A DNA stretch of 33,082 nt from the NCBI RefSeq assembly GCF_028737215.1, contig NZ_JAQZAM010000037.1:1-33082 (forward strand), in the 5' to 3' direction. The notes below the pieces were generated by a model, which was not told the DNA's origin, searched no databases, and was given only the letters and a program-made list of their open reading frames with translations. The DNA comes from Actinomycetospora chibensis (GTDB lineage Bacteria > Actinomycetota > Actinomycetes > Mycobacteriales > Pseudonocardiaceae). Both the position numbers and the translations under genes were made by a program. Of this stretch, positions 29,465 through 33,082 are shown one piece after another (the first letter of the stretch is position 1; each line of letters starts with the position of its first letter).

Positions 29465-31228
29465 ATGACGACCACACGCCCGGCCCACCCGAGTCCAGTC
29501 GTCACGTCGCCTTACCCGCCGCGCCGGTCGCCGCGCGGGTCGGCGTTCGCCCACATGCTGCAGACCACGGATCCCAAGGACATCGCGATCCTGTACCTGG
29601 TCACGTCGTTCGCGTTTTTCCTGATCGGCGGGCTCATGGCGCTGCTGATGCGCGCCGAGCTGGCCCAGCCGGGTCTGCAGTTCCTGTCGGTGGACCAGTA
29701 CAACCAGCTGTTCACCATGCACGGCACGATCATGCTGCTGCTGTACGCGACGCCGATCCTGTTCGGCTTCGCCAACTACATCGTGCCGCTGCAGATCGGC
29801 GCGCCCGATGTGGCGTTCCCGCGGCTCAACGCCTTCTCGTACTGGCTGTTCCTCTTCGGCGGGATCATCGTCGTGTCCGGGTTCTTCACCCCGAACGGGG
29901 CCCCCGCGTTCGGCTGGTTCGCCTACACGCCCCTGTCCGACGTCGTGCACTCGCCGGGGCTCGGACCCAACCTGTGGATCGCCGGCCTCGCCGTTGCCGG
30001 TCTGGGCACCATCCTCGGTGGGGTCAACTTCGTGACGACGATCGTCTGTATGCGCGCCCCGGGCGTGACGATGTTCCGGATGCCGATCTTCACCTGGAAC
30101 ATCCTGGTGACGGTCATCCTCGTGCTGATGGTGTTCCCGATCCTCACCGCCGCCCTGTTCGGGCTGCTGGCCGACCGGCTGCTCGGCGCGCACATCTATG
30201 ACCCGGCCAACGGCGGCGCCATCCTGTGGCAGCACCTGTTCTGGTTCTTCGGTCACCCCGAGGTCTACATCGTCGCGCTGCCGTTCTTCGGCATCGTCAC
30301 CGAGGTTTTCCCGGTGTTCAGCCGCAAGCCGATCTTCGGCTACAAGACGCTGATCTACGCGACCATCGCGATCGGCGCGCTGTCGATCGCGGTGTGGGCG
30401 CACCACATGTACGCCACCGGCGCGGTGCTGCTGCCGTTCTTCGCGTTCTCCACGTACCTCATCGCCGTGCCCACCGGCATCAAGTTCTTCAACTGGATCG
30501 GCACCATGTGGCGCGGCCAGCTGACCTTCGAGACGCCGATGCTGTTCGCGGTCGGCTTCCTCGTGACGTTCCTCTTCGGCGGCCTCACCGGCGTCCTGCT
30601 GGCCAGCCCGCCGATCGACTTCCACGTCACCGACTCGTACTTCGTCGTGGCGCACTTCCACTACGTGCTCTTCGGCACGATCGTGTTCGCCACCTACGCC
30701 GGCATCTACTTCTGGTTCCCGAAGATGACCGGCCGGATGATGGACGAGCGCATCGGCAAGGTGCACTTCTGGCTGACGTTCATCGGCTTCCACATGACGT
30801 TCCTGGTGCAGCACTGGCTGGGCAACGAGGGCATGCCACGCCGCTACGCCGACTACGCGGCCACCGACGGGTTCACGACGCTCAACACGATCTCCACGAT
30901 CGGGGCGTTCATCCTCGGGGCCTCGACGCTGCCGTTCCTGTGGAACGCGTTCCACAGCTACCGCTACGGGCGACCGGTGGAGGTCGACGACCCCTGGGGT
31001 CACGGCAACTCCCTGGAGTGGGCGACGTCCTGCCCGCCGCCGCGGCACAACTTCACCGAGCTGCCCCGCATCCGCTCCGAGCGCCCGGCGTTCGAGCTGC
31101 ACTACCCGCACCTCACCGAGCGCATCCGGCTCGAGGCGCACATCGGTGGTCGCGAGAGCATCGGTGAGGCCGCGGCCGGGCAGACCGGCCAGGAGCACAT
31201 CCCCGGCAACGACCCCCGCAACCGCTGA
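29465..31228 (+). CDS. ctaD: Cytochrome c oxidase subunit I (aa3 type)
   Basis: A 587-residue heme-copper oxidase subunit with twelve membrane segments, reducing oxygen to water. Ligands are visible: H86 and H399 for heme a ([15 protein letters not shown]), H397 for heme a3, and H264, H313 and H314 for CuB ([16 protein letters not shown]). Y268 is the cross-linked tyrosine and K340 (VPTGIK) the K-channel lysine. ATG at 29465 is preceded by GGAGG at six bases. No ctaC, ctaE or assembly gene is nearby, so this is probably an extra copy or a gene whose partners lie elsewhere, as is common in actinobacteria. It stands beside the anaerobic nitrate system. Confidence 0.96.
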   Translation: MTTTRPAHPSPVVTSPYPPRRSPRGSAFAHMLQTTDPKDIAILYLVTSFAFFLIGGLMALLMRAELAQPGLQFLSVDQYNQLFTMHGTIMLLLYATPILFGFANYIVPLQIGAPDVAFPRLNAFSYWLFLFGGIIVVSGFFTPNGAPAFGWFAYTPLSDVVHSPGLGPNLWIAGLAVAGLGTILGGVNFVTTIVCMRAPGVTMFRMPIFTWNILVTVILVLMVFPILTAALFGLLADRLLGAHIYDPANGGAILWQHLFWFFGHPEVYIVALPFFGIVTEVFPVFSRKPIFGYKTLIYATIAIGALSIAVWAHHMYATGAVLLPFFAFSTYLIAVPTGIKFFNWIGTMWRGQLTFETPMLFAVGFLVTFLFGGLTGVLLASPPIDFHVTDSYFVVAHFHYVLFGTIVFATYAGIYFWFPKMTGRMMDERIGKVHFWLTFIGFHMTFLVQHWLGNEGMPRRYADYAATDGFTTLNTISTIGAFILGASTLPFLWNAFHSYRYGRPVEVDDPWGHGNSLEWATSCPPPRHNFTELPRIRSERPAFELHYPHLTERIRLEAHIGGRESIGEAAAGQTGQEHIPGNDPRNR

Positions 31229-31590
31229 TGACTACATGCGTGGCTCGAACTACCGCATGGCGCGGGTCTACTCTCCAGCGACCTGGCCACGTCCTGCGGG
31301 TCGAGGGTGCCGATCGGTGTGGTCATCGCTCTCGCCCCTTCTTGCCCGTCTTGCCACCGGTCTTCGGAGCAGTGCCCGCCCTCCGTGCCGACGAGGGGAC
31401 TGAGGAGCAAGAACGACCGCGGCAGGCACGACGGCGACGCCACCTCCGCGGCCGCTGTGCCAGGACGTGGTCGACGTCCTCCGCGAGACGGCGGTACTCG
31501 TCGTCGAGCGCTTCCGGGGACGGCAGGCGGGACTCGACCCGGCGCAGGGCGCGCAGGGTGGGACCTTCGAATGGGCAGCTACCTCGAGTT
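31229..31590 (-). pseudogene. Unidentified minus-strand coding remnant
   Basis: On the minus strand between about 31560 and 31320 one frame has coding character: FEGPTLRALRRVESRLPSPE, ALDDEYRRLAEDVDHVLAQ, and a Lys/Arg-rich end KTGGKTGKKGRER at 31323. I do not recognise a family. It is not in the frame of the sigma-54-like stretch just upstream. Either they are two parts of one frameshifted gene or two unrelated remnants. The rest of the interval after ctaD shows no gene. Confidence 0.3.
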
Positions 31591-31915
31591 CTACCCGGCC
31601 CAGCGCGACCGCAGCGTCGGCGAGCAGGCGCTCGCGCGATGAGCTCTCGACCGCAGCCGGCTCCGCGCGATGTGGGGCAGCGCCCGTGCTCCGGGCCGCT
31701 GCCGGGAACGCGCAGAGGAGGCAGTCGCCCGTCCAGACGGACCGCCCGCACCGCCCGCAGGTCGGTGGCGGCGGGAGTTCGAGTGCGGCGTTGCGGTCGA
31801 GCTCCGTTGTAATCCGCGCCACAAGGTCGGAGGAGGGCAGGGCGAGCAGTTCGCTGAGCAGGAGCTGCGCCGGGCTCGTCCGCTGCTCGAGCCGGTGTTC
31901 GGCGATGACGGCCAC
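31591..31915 (-). pseudogene. Remnant resembling the sigma-54 activator-interacting region plus zinc ribbon
   Basis: The minus-strand frame from GTG 31915 reads RLEQRTSPAQLLLSELLALP, SSDLVARITTELDRNAALE. The spacing of Q/L-rich helix, LP/LS turn and ELDxNxxLE is like the N-terminal region of sigma-54 (RpoN), where bacterial enhancer-binding proteins act. A four-cysteine ribbon follows: CGRCGRSVWTGDCLLC. Then SSRERLLADAAVALGRVELE, before the frame is lost. No RpoN box or DNA-binding end is seen. The match is by eye and could be convergent; most actinobacteria lack sigma-54. Confidence 0.35.
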
Positions 31916-32259
31916 CGCCGGGCCGCGAACGAGGGGCTCCCGGGGTCGTTGGTGCTCTCCGGTGACGTGCACCCGACCCGCCTCCCGCGGTACCTCGCTG
32001 CGCGCCCTCAGTGTGAGTCCGCGCGGGACTCGGTCACAGCCCGCCGATCGGGCTCGACCCGGCGGGACGGGCCGACGGTCAGACTTGCCACCGCGCGACG
32101 GACGACGTCGCAACGTCGCGAGCACCTCGTTGGGCACCCGACTCCCTGCCCACCTGAGGTTGATGACCCGCACCTGCCAGGCCCGGGGAGGGGAGCTGAG
32201 GTTCCCCCGGTAGCTCGGAGACCGACGATCATGGCCGTAGGCCGTGAAGGGAGTCTCCG

Positions 32260-32571
32260 ATGGCAGCGCCGAAGAAGTACCCCGACGAGCTGCGCGAGCG
32301 GGCGGTGCGGCTCTACCGCACGAGCAACCCGCGGCCCACGTTCCGCCAGCTCGGCGAGCAGCTCGGTGTCCACCACGAGGCGCTTCGCAACTGGGTGCGT
32401 CAGGCCGAGGCCGACAACGGCGAGCGCGACGACCGACCCACCACCGCCGAGGCCGAGGAGCTGCGCCGGCTGCGCAAAGAGGTCGCCGAGCTGCGGCGGG
32501 CCAACGACATCCTGAAGGCGGCGAGCGCTTTTTTCGCCCAGGAAATCGACCCAACAAGGAGGAAGTCATAG
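32260..32571 (+). CDS. IS3-family transposase OrfA
   Basis: A 103-residue protein with an HTH_Tnp_1 region (YPDELRERAVRLYRTSNPRP, TFRQLGEQLGVHHEALRNWV) and a leucine-zipper segment (ELRRLRKEVAELRRANDILK). The ATG at 32260 has AAGGGAG upstream. Near its end there is a T6 run (GCTTTTTTC, 32527-32535), the kind of slippery site where IS3 ribosomes shift to -1 to make OrfAB. It appears intact, but orfB is not. Confidence 0.88.
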   Translation: MAAPKKYPDELRERAVRLYRTSNPRPTFRQLGEQLGVHHEALRNWVRQAEADNGERDDRPTTAEAEELRRLRKEVAELRRANDILKAASAFFAQEIDPTRRKS

Positions 32572-33027
32572 CGTTCGTCGAAGCCCGCCACGACAACTTC
32601 GGGATCGAGCCGATTCTGCGCCAGCTCGGCATTCCACCCTCGACGTACTACGGGTGGCTGGCCCAGGACCGCGACCCGTCGTCGCGCCGCCGTGACGACG
32701 CCGAGGTCCTCGCCGAGATCCGCGAGGTGCACGACCGGTCCGGGCAGACCTACGGCGCCCCGCGCGTGCACGCCACCCTGCGCCGCCGCGGCCGACACGT
32801 CTCGCGCAAGCGCGTCGAGCGACTCAGCCGACGCCACCCGCATCCCCTGCGGCGAAGGCGTGTTCTGGCTGGCCGCAGTGCGCGACGTGTTCGCCAACCG
32901 CATCGTCGGATCGAAGACCTCCGACCGGTGCGACACCGAGCTCGTCCTGGGTGCCCTCGAGTACGCGGTCTGGAGCCGCGATGTCCGCGATGGCCAACTG
33001 CGACACCATTCCGACCGCGGCTCGAAC
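32529..33027 (+). pseudogene. IS3-family transposase OrfB with internal deletion and interruption
   Basis: In the -1 frame after the T6 run the protein reads EEVIAFVEARHDNFGIEPIL, YYGWLAQDRDPSSRRRDDAE, GQTYGAPRVHATLRRRG and SRKRVERL. It then jumps, in a different frame at about 32822, to ADATRIPCGEGVFWLAAVRD, VFANRIVGSKTSDRCDTELV and HHSDRGSN. Some 50 residues between VERL and ADATRIP, usual in this family, are missing. The first two acidic residues of the DDE triad remain; the final Glu is lost because homology ends at the Asn codon at 33025-33027. It is non-functional. Confidence 0.8.
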
Positions 33028-33082
33028 ACTGGGCTCAACCGGTCGTCGCAACACCGTCTCGTTGGAGCGAGGCTAGCTGGTC
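33028..33082 (+). repeat. Terminus of a second mobile element inserted in orfB
   Basis: After GSN the sequence leaves the IS3 frame. Bases 33031-33055 match the motif at 25-49 (minus strand) in 22 of 25 positions, both ending GGTCGTCGCAACACC and both pointing out of the window. The three differences are transitions. Beyond the motif the two ends diverge, as expected for the left and right ends of one element type. The element itself lies outside the window. Confidence 0.55.

Larger units (their letters stand above)
32197..33082 (+). mobile_element. IS3-family insertion sequence, second type, interrupted at the right edge
   Basis: A plus-strand IS3-type element with orfA and a -1 frame orfB. 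The left end is placed at TGAGGTTCCCCC (32197), 63 bases before orfA, since IS3 ends begin with TG. It differs clearly from the element at 1-1020 in both proteins. The right part is cut at about 33027, where an outer element terminus begins. The right terminal repeat is not in the window. Confidence 0.7.

Noticed and set aside
29405..31198. A 597-codon minus-strand open frame opposite ctaD
   Set aside because: Composition is charged and low in complexity, without any family pattern; the plus strand encodes a complete oxidase subunit.
1..33082. tRNA, rRNA or CRISPR arrays
   Set aside because: No cloverleaf-like segment, conserved rRNA stretch or regularly spaced direct repeat was seen on either strand.

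Overview
The DNA is GC-rich throughout, starts many genes with GTG, often couples genes by 4-base GTGA or ATGA overlaps, and carries actinobacterial families (tandem-domain universal stress proteins, DUF3040, 7Fe ferredoxin FdxA, a NarGHJI-NarK locus, PucR regulators). I infer a chromosomal or plasmid segment of an actinomycete, plausibly Pseudonocardiaceae. The taxon is an inference from gene content, not from a marker gene.

Layout. 1-1020: IS3-family element, minus strand, with a broken orfB. 1090-8186: a stress block with a USP remnant, a frameshifted USP, two intact tandem USPs, a small membrane protein, a PucR-type regulator, a DUF3040 protein and a degenerate USP. 8231-12367: GreA-like factor, LigB-type extradiol dioxygenase, MarR regulator, DUF488 protein and a DUF2249-cupin protein. 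12427-13975: cassette A, a 7Fe ferredoxin, a Cys-bearing HTH regulator and a membrane protein. 13906-18589: a GAF protein running into a scrambled ferredoxin reductase remnant, a DadA-like amino acid dehydrogenase, a decayed second PucR, and acyl-CoA dehydrogenase and SDR fragments. 18647-20203: cassette B, a second ferredoxin and HTH regulator, divergent from a pyridoxamine-phosphate-oxidase-like protein. 20282-28502: an intact, tightly coupled narGHJI-narK operon. 29465-31228: cytochrome c oxidase subunit I. 31229-32196: remnants, one resembling the N-terminus of sigma-54. 32197-33082: a second, different IS3-family element, also broken.

How it fits together. NarGHI reduces nitrate with quinol, NarJ matures the enzyme and NarK moves nitrate or nitrite. 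Ferredoxins, USPs, a PNPOx-like protein and nitrate respiration also occur together in the mycobacterial DosR dormancy regulon, and one intergenic region here (19725-19743) resembles a DosR box. The window therefore looks like a low-oxygen or redox-stress island. Functional cores (nar, ctaD, ferredoxins) are intact, while the spaces between them are full of truncated and frameshifted genes.

The main points of interest are: (1) both window ends stop in the same 25-nt terminus of an outer element, inserted at the same codon position of two different IS3 transposases; (2) two ferredoxin plus C-X13-C-X31-C regulator cassettes; (3) a ferredoxin reductase remnant with an inverted internal segment; (4) twin ATATCG-N5-CGATA operators beside a MarR gene.
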